Source: JAPOXR01 sp965221815 (GTDB taxonomy: Bacteria; Pseudomonadota; Alphaproteobacteria; Rhodobacterales; Rhodobacteraceae). Taken from it: a stretch of DNA of 64,000 nt. Shown one piece after another: positions 53,646-62,169 of this stretch; the first letter of the stretch is position 1; every line of letters starts with the position of its first letter. The position numbers and the translations under genes were made by a program. The stretch covers positions 2,914,001 to 2,978,000 of the forward strand of contig OZ244915.1 in assembly GCA_965221815.1 (NCBI GenBank), given 5' to 3'. Under the pieces are notes generated by a model. The model had not been told where the DNA came from and did no database searches. It saw only the letters and a program-made list of their open reading frames with translations.

Positions 53646-54487
53646 TCGCCAACAATCGAGTGACGTAGCGACTGGGTCACTTCAGGTTTGACATTGAACC
53701 AATGGTTGAAAGAGTGGGCTGCCTGATGAAGGAGCATCCCGAGACCGTCGATCGTGATACAGTTCCGTGCTCTGGATTGCTGGATGAATTCTGTCTCGAG
53801 CGGCGTATAGACAAGGTCCAAAACAACCGTATTCTCTTTGAGACTCGCATATGGGAAAAGTACAGGCGGCTTGCCCGTCATCCCCAACGATGTCGTATTG
53901 ATGACAGTCCCCATCTTAGCAACCAGCTTGGCGATCGAGTCCATACCATGGCCCATCACCCGGACTCCGAAGTCACTCCGTATTGAATCCGCTTTCTCCC
54001 GTGTCCTGTTGGCGACGTGAATTTCCTCGGCGCCAGCCGCAATCAGTGCATGGATAACACCCCGCGCAGCCCCGCCAGCACCCAGAACCAGGATGGGTGC
54101 GGCATCCGCCTGCCATCCTGGCCGACCTTCTGTGAGACTCTCCAGGAACCCAAACCCGTCGGTATTGTCTCCATGAATCCTGCCGCTTTCAGAAATAGTC
54201 AGGGTATTCACCGCGCCCGTCAATGCTGCTTCGTCAGACACCGAGTCACAGGAATGCAGTATGGATTCCTTATGCGGTAATGTGATATTGACGCCCCGGA
54301 AATTCATCTTGGGCAATGCCTTGATCGCTTCCGCGAGATTCTCACGGGCAATCTCTATGGGAATATAGTATCCCTTGATGCCGTGCTTTCGCATCCAATA
54401 GCTGTGTATTGCCGGTGACAGTGAATGCCCAATGGGTTGACCAATAACTCCGACCAATGCCGGTGGTTTTGACTTGACGTCTTTCAT
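53642..54487 (-). CDS. aroE: Shikimate dehydrogenase AroE
   Basis: AroE reduces 3-dehydroshikimate to shikimate with NADPH in aromatic amino acid synthesis. The 281-residue protein has the shikimate motif GVIGQPIGHSLSPAIHSYWM, the catalytic Lys/Asp pair in NITLPHKESIL and NTDGFGFLESL, the nucleotide motif VLGAGGAARGVIHAL, and the NADP-preferring NRTREKADS. Overlaps coaE at its 3' end and abuts maf. Confidence 0.95.
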   Translation of the reverse strand: MKDVKSKPPALVGVIGQPIGHSLSPAIHSYWMRKHGIKGYYIPIEIARENLAEAIKALPKMNFRGVNITLPHKESILHSCDSVSDEAALTGAVNTLTISESGRIHGDNTDGFGFLESLTEGRPGWQADAAPILVLGAGGAARGVIHALIAAGAEEIHVANRTREKADSIRSDFGVRVMGHGMDSIAKLVAKMGTVINTTSLGMTGKPPVLFPYASLKENTVVLDLVYTPLETEFIQQSRARNCITIDGLGMLLHQAAHSFNHWFNVKPEVTQSLRHSIVGE

Positions 54488-55086
54488 CAGCTGTCCAAGA
54501 TTCCCCTATCGATCAGATAGCCAAGCAATGCGATCATCGGCAGTCCATAAACTGCATAAATGTCACCTGACAATTCTGCAATCATCCGGATACCTTCTTC
54601 CTCGATGTGATAACAACCCACACTGCCCCGTAGATTCTCCCCGCCACGGTGCAAATATGATTCAAGATACGCGTCCGAATAAGATCTCATTGTCACCCTG
54701 GCGCTGGAAACGCTTCTCCAGACAGGTGTTCCCTGTTCACAAATAACCGCTGCGGCATACAGGGAATGGCTCTTGCCACGCAGTCTTCTCAACAACAAAC
54801 GCGCATCTTCATGCCGCCTGGATTTCGAACAGATCTCACCTTCAAACTCCAGTATCTGATCACAACCAATCGTGAGATGCTGGTCAGATGAACGGGAGAT
54901 ACGCCGCGCTTTGAGCTCGGCCAATGATGTTGCCATTTCCATGGATGTGACATTTTCCGCCTGCAAAGACTGTCGTACGGTCTCTTCATCGATCATTGCT
55001 GGACGAACATCCAGAATAACGCCCGCTGCCTCCAGAAGTCTTTTCCGGATCGGTGAAGCGGAGGCCAGGACAACTGACGCTGTCAC
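54487..55086 (-). CDS. maf: Maf-like nucleoside triphosphate pyrophosphatase
   Basis: Maf proteins hydrolyse dTTP/UTP or modified nucleotides. The 199-residue protein has the signature LASASPIRKRLLEAAGV, the catalytic segment TIGCDQILEFEGEI and the C-terminal YHIEEEGIRMIAELSGDIYAVYGLP. The start is GTG 55086. It is the first gene of the leftward operon and its upstream side is the candidate replication origin. Confidence 0.93.
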   Translation of the reverse strand: MTASVVLASASPIRKRLLEAAGVILDVRPAMIDEETVRQSLQAENVTSMEMATSLAELKARRISRSSDQHLTIGCDQILEFEGEICSKSRRHEDARLLLRRLRGKSHSLYAAAVICEQGTPVWRSVSSARVTMRSYSDAYLESYLHRGGENLRGSVGCYHIEEEGIRMIAELSGDIYAVYGLPMIALLGYLIDRGILDS

Positions 55087-55384
55087 ATTAATAACCCTGT
55101 GGATAACTCATTCTGAAATCCTCAACATCCTTTGAAAGATTTCACTCACAAGTGATCATCAACAATTTTCACTGCGCAATCAACAAGAACATACATTGGC
55201 CTCTTACAAATTCGAAATTCATATGCAATCCTCACGAAAGCCTTTAAAATCTACTTGAAATCAAATGTATAGTCACCTTTGAATTTGGTTGGTCTGGGAC
55301 ACACTCTGCTTGATCCTGTGAAGTTTCCACTGATTTCTCAAGCCCCAACATCAATCACTTTCTTTTTTTATTATTCTTTCTTAT
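55087..55384. other. oriC: Candidate chromosomal replication origin (oriC)
   Basis: This 298-bp gap is notably AT-rich. It has a perfect DnaA box (TTATCCACA on the minus strand, 55098-55106) near maf, an A/T-rich block around 55195-55260, a pyrimidine-rich AT stretch at 55360-55384, and looser DnaA-like sites such as TTTCCACTG (55325-55333). Genes diverge from it: dnaQ-coaE-aroE-maf leftward and hemJ onward rightward, with parAB and parS 4.5-8 kb away. In many alphaproteobacteria oriC lies between hemE and maf-side genes (for example in Caulobacter near hemE), so position supports the call. Exact boundaries are not provable here. Confidence 0.6.
55098..55106 (-). promoter_or_regulatory. Consensus DnaA box TTATCCACA
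   Basis: The minus strand reads TTATCCACA exactly, the strongest class of DnaA-binding site. It lies 12 bp upstream of the maf start within the candidate origin. Confidence 0.75.
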
Positions 55385-55417
55385 TTGTTGTCTTCCCTAT
55401 CGCCAAAGGTTTTTAAA

Positions 55418-55870
55418 TTGCTGGGTTTGCTCGAACCAATCTATCTTTGGATAAAAGCCGGTCATATTATCTCGGTCATTTCCTGGATGGCCGCTCTCTT
55501 TTATTTGCCGCGGCTCTATGTCTATCATACGGAGTCCGGAGGAGGGCAGTCTGTTTCGCATGATCTCTTTACGGTGATGGAACGCCGACTGTTGCAGATC
55601 ATCGCAACCCCGGCAATGATTTTGAGCTGGCTATTTGGATTGCTTTTGTTGATGGTTCCCGGAACCGTGGACTGGGGTGCCGTATGGATATATGTGAAGG
55701 TTGCTGCGGTCCTTGCGATGACCTGGTTTCACATGTGGTTGGCCGGTCGCCGCCATGAATTGCTGGCCGGGACATGTCAAGTTACGGCAAAACACTTTCG
55801 CAAGATGAATGAAGTCCCAACGGTCCTGATGTTGGTGATCGTGGTGATGGTCATTGTCAGACCCTTCTGA
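55418..55870 (+). CDS. hemJ: Protoporphyrinogen oxidase HemJ
   Basis: HemJ oxidises protoporphyrinogen IX in haem synthesis and replaces HemG or HemY. The protein of about 150 residues has four transmembrane segments and the conserved KAGHIISVISWMAALFYLPRLYVYH near the N-terminus with the essential His, and YVKVAAVLAMTWFHMWL plus HFRKMNEVPTVLM near the end. The start is uncertain: TTG 55418 has AAAGG 8 bases upstream, whereas TTG 55385 adds 11 residues. In relatives hemE lies between oriC and hemJ; no hemE is seen here. Confidence 0.88.
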   Translation: MLGLLEPIYLWIKAGHIISVISWMAALFYLPRLYVYHTESGGGQSVSHDLFTVMERRLLQIIATPAMILSWLFGLLLLMVPGTVDWGAVWIYVKVAAVLAMTWFHMWLAGRRHELLAGTCQVTAKHFRKMNEVPTVLMLVIVVMVIVRPF

Positions 55871-55877
55871 AGTCATG

Positions 55878-56024
55878 ATGAAGATTGAACACAAGTCCTA
55901 CGATGACCCACCCGCAGCATTTGCATCCACACATTCTCATGACAGCATGACCGAGGCACTGGTGGTCCTGGATCTTGATGATGACACATGCAAAATCGGT
56001 ATAGGAGCGAGAGATGACGACTGA
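55878..56024 (+). CDS. Possible 48-residue small protein
   Basis: The frame begins ATG 55878 (another ATG is at 55875) and reads MKIEHKSYDDPP, ending with an acidic GARDDD, overlapping the start of the next gene by 11 bases. No strong ribosome-binding site or known motif is seen. It could be real or a leftover from a fused upstream domain of the alpha/beta hydrolase. Low confidence. Confidence 0.22.
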   Translation: MKIEHKSYDDPPAAFASTHSHDSMTEALVVLDLDDDTCKIGIGARDDD

Positions 56025-56793
56025 GCGCTTGGTTTTTCGTGGTCATGCAGGCGACAACCTATCGGCGCGGCTTGATCGGCCCGACACGATGCCCAGGACA
56101 ACAGCTTTGTTCGCACATTGCTTTACCTGTTCAAAGGACATTCCAGCGGCGCGGCGCATAGCGGAGGCATTGTCTGGACTTGGAATCGCCGTTCTCCGGT
56201 TTGATTTTTCCGGTCTCGGACATTCCGAGGGAGAATTTGAAAATACCAATTTCACATCGAATGTTACCGACCTCGAATATGCTGCAAGGCATCTTGAAAG
56301 CATGGGGCTGGCGCCTTCGATCATCATTGGCCATTCTCTTGGCGGTGCAGCGGTTCTGAAGGCCGCTGGCAATATTAATTCGGTAAAGGCTGTCGTTACC
56401 ATCGGGGCACCGGCAGACCCCGCGCATGTTGCCCATCATTTTGGCAAGAATCTTCACAAGATCAAATCTGAGGGTGAAGCAGAGGTCAATCTTGGTGGGC
56501 GATATTTCAGAATCAGGAAACAGTTTGTTGATGACATTGACAGCGCCGCGCTCAAACCGGCGATCGCAAATTTGCGCCGTGCCCTGCTGATCCTGCATGC
56601 GCCTCTGGATGCAACCGTTGGCATTGAGAATGCCGCTGAAATATTTGCCGCGGCCAAACATCCCAAGTCCTTCGTGGCTCTCGACAAGGCCGACCATTTG
56701 ATCACGCGGCAAGAAGATGCCCAATACGCGGCATCGGTCATCGCAGCCTGGGTTGGCCGCTATATTCCATCAAAGAGCGAAAGTGATAACTGA
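56014..56793 (+). CDS. Alpha/beta-hydrolase
   Basis: The 259-residue protein has the alpha/beta hydrolase core: oxyanion region TALFAHCFTCSKD, the nucleophile elbow IIGHSLGGAAV (Ser), an acid candidate in HAPLDATVG and the catalytic His in DKADHLI. Homologues in some bacteria are fused to an OsmC peroxidase domain; that domain is absent here. It stands between hemJ and rho, where relatives often carry no gene, and its substrate is unknown. Confidence 0.85.
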   Translation: MTTERLVFRGHAGDNLSARLDRPDTMPRTTALFAHCFTCSKDIPAARRIAEALSGLGIAVLRFDFSGLGHSEGEFENTNFTSNVTDLEYAARHLESMGLAPSIIIGHSLGGAAVLKAAGNINSVKAVVTIGAPADPAHVAHHFGKNLHKIKSEGEAEVNLGGRYFRIRKQFVDDIDSAALKPAIANLRRALLILHAPLDATVGIENAAEIFAAAKHPKSFVALDKADHLITRQEDAQYAASVIAAWVGRYIPSKSESDN

Positions 56794-56972
56794 GACACAG
56801 TCCCGTTATCCTGATACGTTGGCCATCACAGCTTTCTGGTGGCTTTCTGCTTGACGCTGAGTGATTCCAGTATTAACGAGCGATCACTGGCTCGGTTGGT
56901 CAGATTAATTTCCCCCAAAATCATGAATTGGATGCCCGTACCGGGATTTTCCGCAAAGTAAAGGTGAGCAGA

Positions 56973-58262
56973 ATGTCCGAAGGAAGGATTTCACTTTCTG
57001 AACTCAAGTCCATGAAGCCGAAACAGCTCGTGGATATGGCGGAAGAACTGGAAATTGAGGGCGCATCATCCATGGACAAGGGGGCCATGATGTATGAAAT
57101 CATGCGCGTCCGTGCCCAGGATGGGTGGGAAACCTACGGTGACGGTGTGGCCAAGATCCTGCCCGACGGGTTTGGAATGCTACGGGCTCCGGAATCGAAT
57201 TATCTTCCAGGACCTGATGACATTTATATGCATCCAAGCGTTATTCGCAAATTCGGTTTGCGGACGGGCGCGACCGTTGGTGGTTTCATCACGGCACCCA
57301 ACCGTGGCGAGCAACAGGTCAAGGAAGAACGATATTTTAGCCTTGAGGGAGTCTCGGAGATCAATTTCCTCAAGCCAGATGCCGCGCGGCATCTGGTCGC
57401 GTTTGATAATCTGACGCCGCTTTATCCCGACGAGCGGTTGAAAATGGAAGTTGACAAGCCGAATGTTCAGGATTGGTCAGCGCGGGTCATTGACCTGGTG
57501 TCCCCACTCGGAAAAGGACAAAGAGCCTTGATTGTCGCTCCACCACGCACCGGAAAAACCGTTCTGTTGCAGAATATTGCCCATTCTATTTCTGAAAATC
57601 ACCCCGAATGTTTTTTAATTGTTCTTCTGATTGATGAGCGACCGGAAGAAGTGACCGACATGCAACGTAGCGTGAAGGGAGAAGTGATCGCGTCAACCTT
57701 TGATGAAAGAGCAGAGCGGCATGTCGAAGTTTCGGAAATGGTGATTGAGAAGGCCAAACGGTTGGTTGAAAACAAGCGCGATGTGGTCATCCTTCTTGAT
57801 TCCATTACGCGTCTGGGCCGCGCCTTTAACGCTGTCGTGCCTTCGTCGGGCAAGGTTCTGAGTGGAGGCGTCGATGCCAATGCCTTGCAGCGACCCAAGA
57901 GGTTTTTTGGGGCGGCTCGCAATATCGAAGAAGGTGGCTCCCTGACAATTATCGCAACCGCTCTGATCGACACCGGAAGCCGTATGGACGAAGTGATTTT
58001 TGAAGAGTTCAAGGGAACGGGTAATTCCGAGATCGTGCTCGACCGGAAAATCGCCGACAAGAGACTGTTTCCGGCGATCGATATTATCAAGTCGGGAACA
58101 CGAAAAGAGGATCTGTTGGTTGACAAGCAGGAATTGCACAAGATGTATATTCTTCGGCGCATACTCAACCCAATGGGGACAACAGAAGCGATCGAATTCC
58201 TGCTGCCCAAGATCAAGGCCACGAAGACCAACGAGGATTTCTTCAACTCGATGAAGAATTGA
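56973..58262 (+). CDS. rho: Transcription termination factor Rho
   Basis: Rho is the hexameric helicase that ends untranslated transcripts. The 429-residue protein (ATG 56973, preceded by AAAGGTGAG) has the N-terminal RNA-binding OB domain (GDGVAKILPDGFGMLRAPESNYLPGPDDIYM), P-loop APPRTGKT, Walker B VVILLDSITRLGRAFN and the secondary RNA-binding Q-loop region with GKVLSGGVDANALQRPKRFFGAARN. It lies in the rho-mnmE-mnmG order usual for the class. Confidence 0.96.
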   Translation: MSEGRISLSELKSMKPKQLVDMAEELEIEGASSMDKGAMMYEIMRVRAQDGWETYGDGVAKILPDGFGMLRAPESNYLPGPDDIYMHPSVIRKFGLRTGATVGGFITAPNRGEQQVKEERYFSLEGVSEINFLKPDAARHLVAFDNLTPLYPDERLKMEVDKPNVQDWSARVIDLVSPLGKGQRALIVAPPRTGKTVLLQNIAHSISENHPECFLIVLLIDERPEEVTDMQRSVKGEVIASTFDERAERHVEVSEMVIEKAKRLVENKRDVVILLDSITRLGRAFNAVVPSSGKVLSGGVDANALQRPKRFFGAARNIEEGGSLTIIATALIDTGSRMDEVIFEEFKGTGNSEIVLDRKIADKRLFPAIDIIKSGTRKEDLLVDKQELHKMYILRRILNPMGTTEAIEFLLPKIKATKTNEDFFNSMKN

Positions 58263-58306
58263 TTCCTCTCATGCGGTGAGTGCAAGAATTTTGCCGTATT
58301 CTGAAT

Positions 58307-59599
58307 ATGGACACAATCTTCGCATTGTCATCAGCCCCGGGAAAAGCCGGAGTGGCGGTCATACGTATCTCCGGTCCCTGTGCGACATCAGTGGCACCAG
58401 CATTTTCAATCCCGTTACCACCACCAAAAAAGATTTCCCTGAGAAAACTCTGTCGAGATGACAGCCGTCATCTCGACACGGCGTTGGTTGTCTATCTGCC
58501 CAAAGGCACGAGCTACACCGGTGAGGATACGCTGGAGTTGCATGTCCATGGTGGAGTGGCGACAGTCAACGCAATTCTTGAAGCCTTGGGCGCGATGGAA
58601 AATCTCCGCTTTGCCAACCCCGGAGAATTCACTTTACAGGCCTTTCTGAATGGCCGCATGGACCTGTCAGAAGTCGAAGGCCTTTCTGACCTGATTGCAG
58701 CTGAAACAGAAGCCCAGCGCGTTCAGGCTCTGCGGCTCTTGAGTGGCGCCTTGGGGCGCCAGACTGAACGTTGGCGGTCCGGTCTTATCAAATGTGCCTC
58801 ACTGATCGAGGTGACGCTTGATTTTTCAGACGAGGAACTGCCGTCAAATATTCTTGATGAATTGCTCGTTTCGCTGACTGATCTTGTGGACGAACTCCGG
58901 GACGAAATTCAAGGCGTCAAGGCAGCCGAGAGAATTCGTGAAGGATTTGAAGTTGCAATCATCGGACGGCCAAATGTCGGTAAGTCAACCCTGTTGAACT
59001 TTCTCGCAGGGAGAGAAGCGGCCATTACATCTGAAAGAGCGGGCACCACGCGCGATGTGGTTGAAGTGCGCATGGATTTGGCTGGGTTGCCGGTTACCTT
59101 GCTGGATCTTGCCGGGATTCAAGAGACCGCTGATCCGCTGGAGTTGCTCGGCATCGAACGTGCGCGCGAACGCGGTGCATCGGCTGATTTGCGCCTATAT
59201 CTTGTCGACAATCTTGGAATTCCCGCGCATGCACCCGTCTATCAGGACGGCGATCTCATCCGTTCCTGCAAGGCAGATCTTGCGCAGTCACCGCCTGCTG
59301 ACGGTGTGTCTGGAATCACCGGCGACGGTGTTGACGCCTTGATTGATTCGATTACTGGTGAATTAACAAAGCGCTCGCGGACGGCAGCGACCGCTACACA
59401 TGTACGTCACCGCAGAGCGATTGAATCCAGCCATGAAATTCTTCTGGTGGCCCTCGATCACCTGCGGGAGGGCTCGCGGAGCGAACTGGTCGCCGAGGAC
59501 TTGCGCTATGCAATTCGTTCGCTAGAATCGCTGACCGGACGCATCGATATAGAAGACGTGCTCGAGGAGATCTTTTCCGGTTTTTGTATCGGTAAATAA
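58307..59599 (+). CDS. mnmE: tRNA modification GTPase MnmE
   Basis: MnmE works with MnmG to install carboxymethylaminomethyl groups on U34 of certain tRNAs. The 430-residue protein (ATG 58307) has an N-terminal formyl-THF domain, a helical domain and an inserted G domain: G1 IGRPNVGKSTLLN, G2 TTRD, G3 LLDLAGIQET and G4-like SCKADL, ending with the invariant FCIGK. G3 reads DLAG rather than the usual DTAG, and G4 has Cys or Ser where Asn is usual. Precedes mnmG. Confidence 0.93.
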   Translation: MDTIFALSSAPGKAGVAVIRISGPCATSVAPAFSIPLPPPKKISLRKLCRDDSRHLDTALVVYLPKGTSYTGEDTLELHVHGGVATVNAILEALGAMENLRFANPGEFTLQAFLNGRMDLSEVEGLSDLIAAETEAQRVQALRLLSGALGRQTERWRSGLIKCASLIEVTLDFSDEELPSNILDELLVSLTDLVDELRDEIQGVKAAERIREGFEVAIIGRPNVGKSTLLNFLAGREAAITSERAGTTRDVVEVRMDLAGLPVTLLDLAGIQETADPLELLGIERARERGASADLRLYLVDNLGIPAHAPVYQDGDLIRSCKADLAQSPPADGVSGITGDGVDALIDSITGELTKRSRTAATATHVRHRRAIESSHEILLVALDHLREGSRSELVAEDLRYAIRSLESLTGRIDIEDVLEEIFSGFCIGK

Positions 59600-59668
59600 C
59601 CGTTAGGTCTCCGCGAACAACGCGCAATGAAAGATCAAACCCAAGGCGCGCCGAGATCCGAGAAGGAT

Positions 59669-59684
59669 TGTTTCACGTGAAACA
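59669..59684. promoter_or_regulatory. parS: parS partition site 1
   Basis: The 16-bp palindrome TGTTTCACGTGAAACA is the exact ParB-binding parS consensus. It overlaps the first codons of mnmG, where it encodes FHVK residues. Confidence 0.95.
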
Positions 59685-61542
59685 TTTTGATTTTGAAGTC
59701 ATTGTGATTGGTGGTGGTCATGCCGGAGTCGAGGCTGCTTGTGCCGCTGCACGGGCCGGAGCGAAGACGGTTCTGGTGACAATGCGCCTTGATCAGATTG
59801 GGGCGATGTCATGCAATCCGGCGATTGGCGGTGTCGGAAAAGGTCATCTTGTTCGCGAAGTTGACGCGCTCGATGGGGTCATGGCACGTGCGGCTGACCA
59901 GGCCGGGATTCAATATCGTTTGCTCAATCGCAGTAAAGGCCCGGCTGTTCAGGGGCCGCGCGCCCAGATGGACCGCAAACTCTACGGCGCGGCTGTCCAG
60001 CGGATTGTTGCCGATCATCCGCAATTGTCATTGATCGAGGGAGAAGTTGCCGATTTCAGCGTACGGAACGCAAATGTGACCGGCGTGATCCTGAAAGACG
60101 GCAGCAGAATTTCTGCCGCTTCTGTTGTGCTGACGACGGGGACATTCTTGCGGGGTAAAATCCGGCTGGGCAACGAGTCGAGAGAAGCCGGGCGGGCCGG
60201 AGATCCTGCCAGTGTCAAGTTGGCCGAAAGCATGGAGTCTTTTGGGCTGGATCTCGGTCGTTTGAAGACCGGGACGCCGCCGCGCCTTGACGGGAACAGT
60301 GTAGATTGGAGCCGCCTGGAAAAGCAGCCCGGCGATGCCAAACCAGCGATGTTATCATTCCTGGCAGATACGCCGGTGGTGTCACAGGTCGATTGCGCAA
60401 TCACCCAAACCTGTGATGCGACACATGATATTATTCGCCGGAATCTCGAATATTCTGCGATCTATGGAGGTCATTTTGACAGTGCAGGGCCGCGATATTG
60501 TCCCTCCATCGAAGACAAGATCGTGCGGTTTTCCGGAAAATCCTCACACCAGATTTTCTTGGAACCCGAGGGTTTGGATGATCATACGGTTTACCCGAAC
60601 GGAATATCCACATCTCTTCCCGCTCCTATCCAGGCTGATTTTGTGTGCACGATTCCAGGGTTGGAAAAGGCACGAATTCTTCAACCCGGCTATGCGATCG
60701 AGTATGATTATGTCGATCCGAGATCGCTGAAACCATCCTTGGAACTGAAATCGATTGGCGGCTTGTTTCTGGCGGGCCAGATCAATGGAACCACGGGTTA
60801 TGAAGAGGCGGCCGGTCAAGGTCTCGTGGCCGGACTCAATGCGGCGCGTCAGGCAACGGGACTTCCAGCGGCAGAGTTTTCGCGAGCACAGTCCTATATT
60901 GGCGTGATGATTGATGATCTCGTGACCAAGGGCGTCACTGAACCCTACCGTATGTTTACCTCCCGGGCTGAATTTCGCCTGTCACTGCGCGCTGACAATG
61001 CCGACCAACGTCTGACACGTTTCGGATATGAGTTAGGCATTGTCAGCAATGAGAGGCTGACTCATCTCGAGCACAAGATTGACCATATTGAAAAAGGGCG
61101 GCGGTTTCTCGAATCTGTTTCATTGTCTCCCGCTGACGCGGAGAAACACGACATCCACCTCGGAAAATCAAAGCGCCGCACTGGTCTCGAACTGCTTGAA
61201 ACCGGTGATTTTGCACACGATGCGCTTTGCCGGATCTGGCCGGAGCTCAAACAAATTCCTGATCAAATCGCGTTGCAGCTTGAGCGTGAAGCGATTTATA
61301 CCAACTATCTGGAACGTCAACGACGTGATGTTGAAAACTTGCAGCGCGAAGAGAATCGGCGCCTGTCTCCGGGTCTGGACTATCGAACCATCAAGGGCTT
61401 GTCGTCCGAGATCAAGGAAAAACTCGGCTGCATACGGCCGCACACCCTTGGCCAGGCAAGGCGCATAGAGGGGATGACCCCCGCGGCGCTGGCGCTCCTG
61501 CTGGCTGCGGATAGACGCGCGGAATGTCAGGACGCAGCTTAG
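59677..61542 (+). CDS. mnmG: tRNA uridine-5-carboxymethylaminomethyl modification enzyme MnmG (GidA)
   Basis: MnmG is the FAD-dependent partner of MnmE. The protein (about 621 residues from GTG 59677, AAGGA 9 bases upstream; TTG 59668 would add three) has the FAD motif VIGGGHAGVEAACAAARAG, the CNPAIGGVGKGHLVREVDALDG signature, the central LKTGTPPR, and the C-terminal YIGVMIDDLVTKGVTEPYRMFTSRAEFRLSLRADNA. The parS site overlaps its start. Its stop overlaps the rsmG start. Confidence 0.95.
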   Translation: MKHFDFEVIVIGGGHAGVEAACAAARAGAKTVLVTMRLDQIGAMSCNPAIGGVGKGHLVREVDALDGVMARAADQAGIQYRLLNRSKGPAVQGPRAQMDRKLYGAAVQRIVADHPQLSLIEGEVADFSVRNANVTGVILKDGSRISAASVVLTTGTFLRGKIRLGNESREAGRAGDPASVKLAESMESFGLDLGRLKTGTPPRLDGNSVDWSRLEKQPGDAKPAMLSFLADTPVVSQVDCAITQTCDATHDIIRRNLEYSAIYGGHFDSAGPRYCPSIEDKIVRFSGKSSHQIFLEPEGLDDHTVYPNGISTSLPAPIQADFVCTIPGLEKARILQPGYAIEYDYVDPRSLKPSLELKSIGGLFLAGQINGTTGYEEAAGQGLVAGLNAARQATGLPAAEFSRAQSYIGVMIDDLVTKGVTEPYRMFTSRAEFRLSLRADNADQRLTRFGYELGIVSNERLTHLEHKIDHIEKGRRFLESVSLSPADAEKHDIHLGKSKRRTGLELLETGDFAHDALCRIWPELKQIPDQIALQLEREAIYTNYLERQRRDVENLQREENRRLSPGLDYRTIKGLSSEIKEKLGCIRPHTLGQARRIEGMTPAALALLLAADRRAECQDAA

Positions 61543-62168
61543 CGCACAAGCAGGGCAGCACGCTGTCAGTCGAGAGATGGTTGAAAAATGTTTCACGTGA
61601 AACATTCGAACGACTTGCCGTCTTTGAAAGTCTGCTCCTTCGTTGGAATCGGCATGCCGGTCTCATTGCAGAATCGACCATTCCCCAACTCTGGAATCGG
61701 CATTTTCTTGATTCTGCCCAGCTGATGAATTGTGCACCGAAGGCGACACATTGGTTGGATATCGGCTCGGGTGCGGGGTTTCCCGGTTTGGTTCTGGCTA
61801 TCTTGGCGACCGACAATTCTCTGGCTCCGCGTTTCACCCTCATTGAGCCTGGATCCAGGAAGTGTGAATTTCTGCGCCGTGTCATTCGCGAGACGGGTGT
61901 CGAGGTTGAATTGTTGGAGATGCGCTGTGAAGATGCAGAGCCGCAAAATGCAGACGCAGTGACGGCACGGGCAGTGGCTCCGTTGAAAGCGCTCCTGACA
62001 CTGGCGATTCCGCATGTCTCGCATGACGGTGTCATGATCTTTCCCAAAGGGCGAAACCGTGCCAATGAAATTGATGCGCTGGGATCGACAAAAGGGTTCT
62101 TTGATGTGAAGGAAGTGACCAGTTTAACCGACCCTGAAGCGGCGATTCTCGTTCTGCGGAGAACATGA
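61524..62168 (+). CDS. rsmG: 16S rRNA (guanine-N7)-methyltransferase RsmG (GidB)
   Basis: RsmG methylates G527 of 16S rRNA using S-adenosylmethionine. The 214-residue protein has the SAM motif LDIGSGAGFPGLVLAI, then FTLIEPGSRKCEFLRRV, and the target-loop FPKGRNRANEI. Residues NVSRETF near the start are encoded by the second parS site. The start at 61524 overlaps the mnmG stop by 19 bases. Confidence 0.94.
   Translation: MSGRSLAHKQGSTLSVERWLKNVSRETFERLAVFESLLLRWNRHAGLIAESTIPQLWNRHFLDSAQLMNCAPKATHWLDIGSGAGFPGLVLAILATDNSLAPRFTLIEPGSRKCEFLRRVIRETGVEVELLEMRCEDAEPQNADAVTARAVAPLKALLTLAIPHVSHDGVMIFPKGRNRANEIDALGSTKGFFDVKEVTSLTDPEAAILVLRRT
61589..61604. promoter_or_regulatory. parS: parS partition site 2
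   Basis: An exact copy of TGTTTCACGTGAAACA, 1920 bp from the first parS, within the 5' part of rsmG. It loads ParB and forms the centromere-like partition complex near the origin. Confidence 0.95.
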
Positions 62169-62169
62169 C

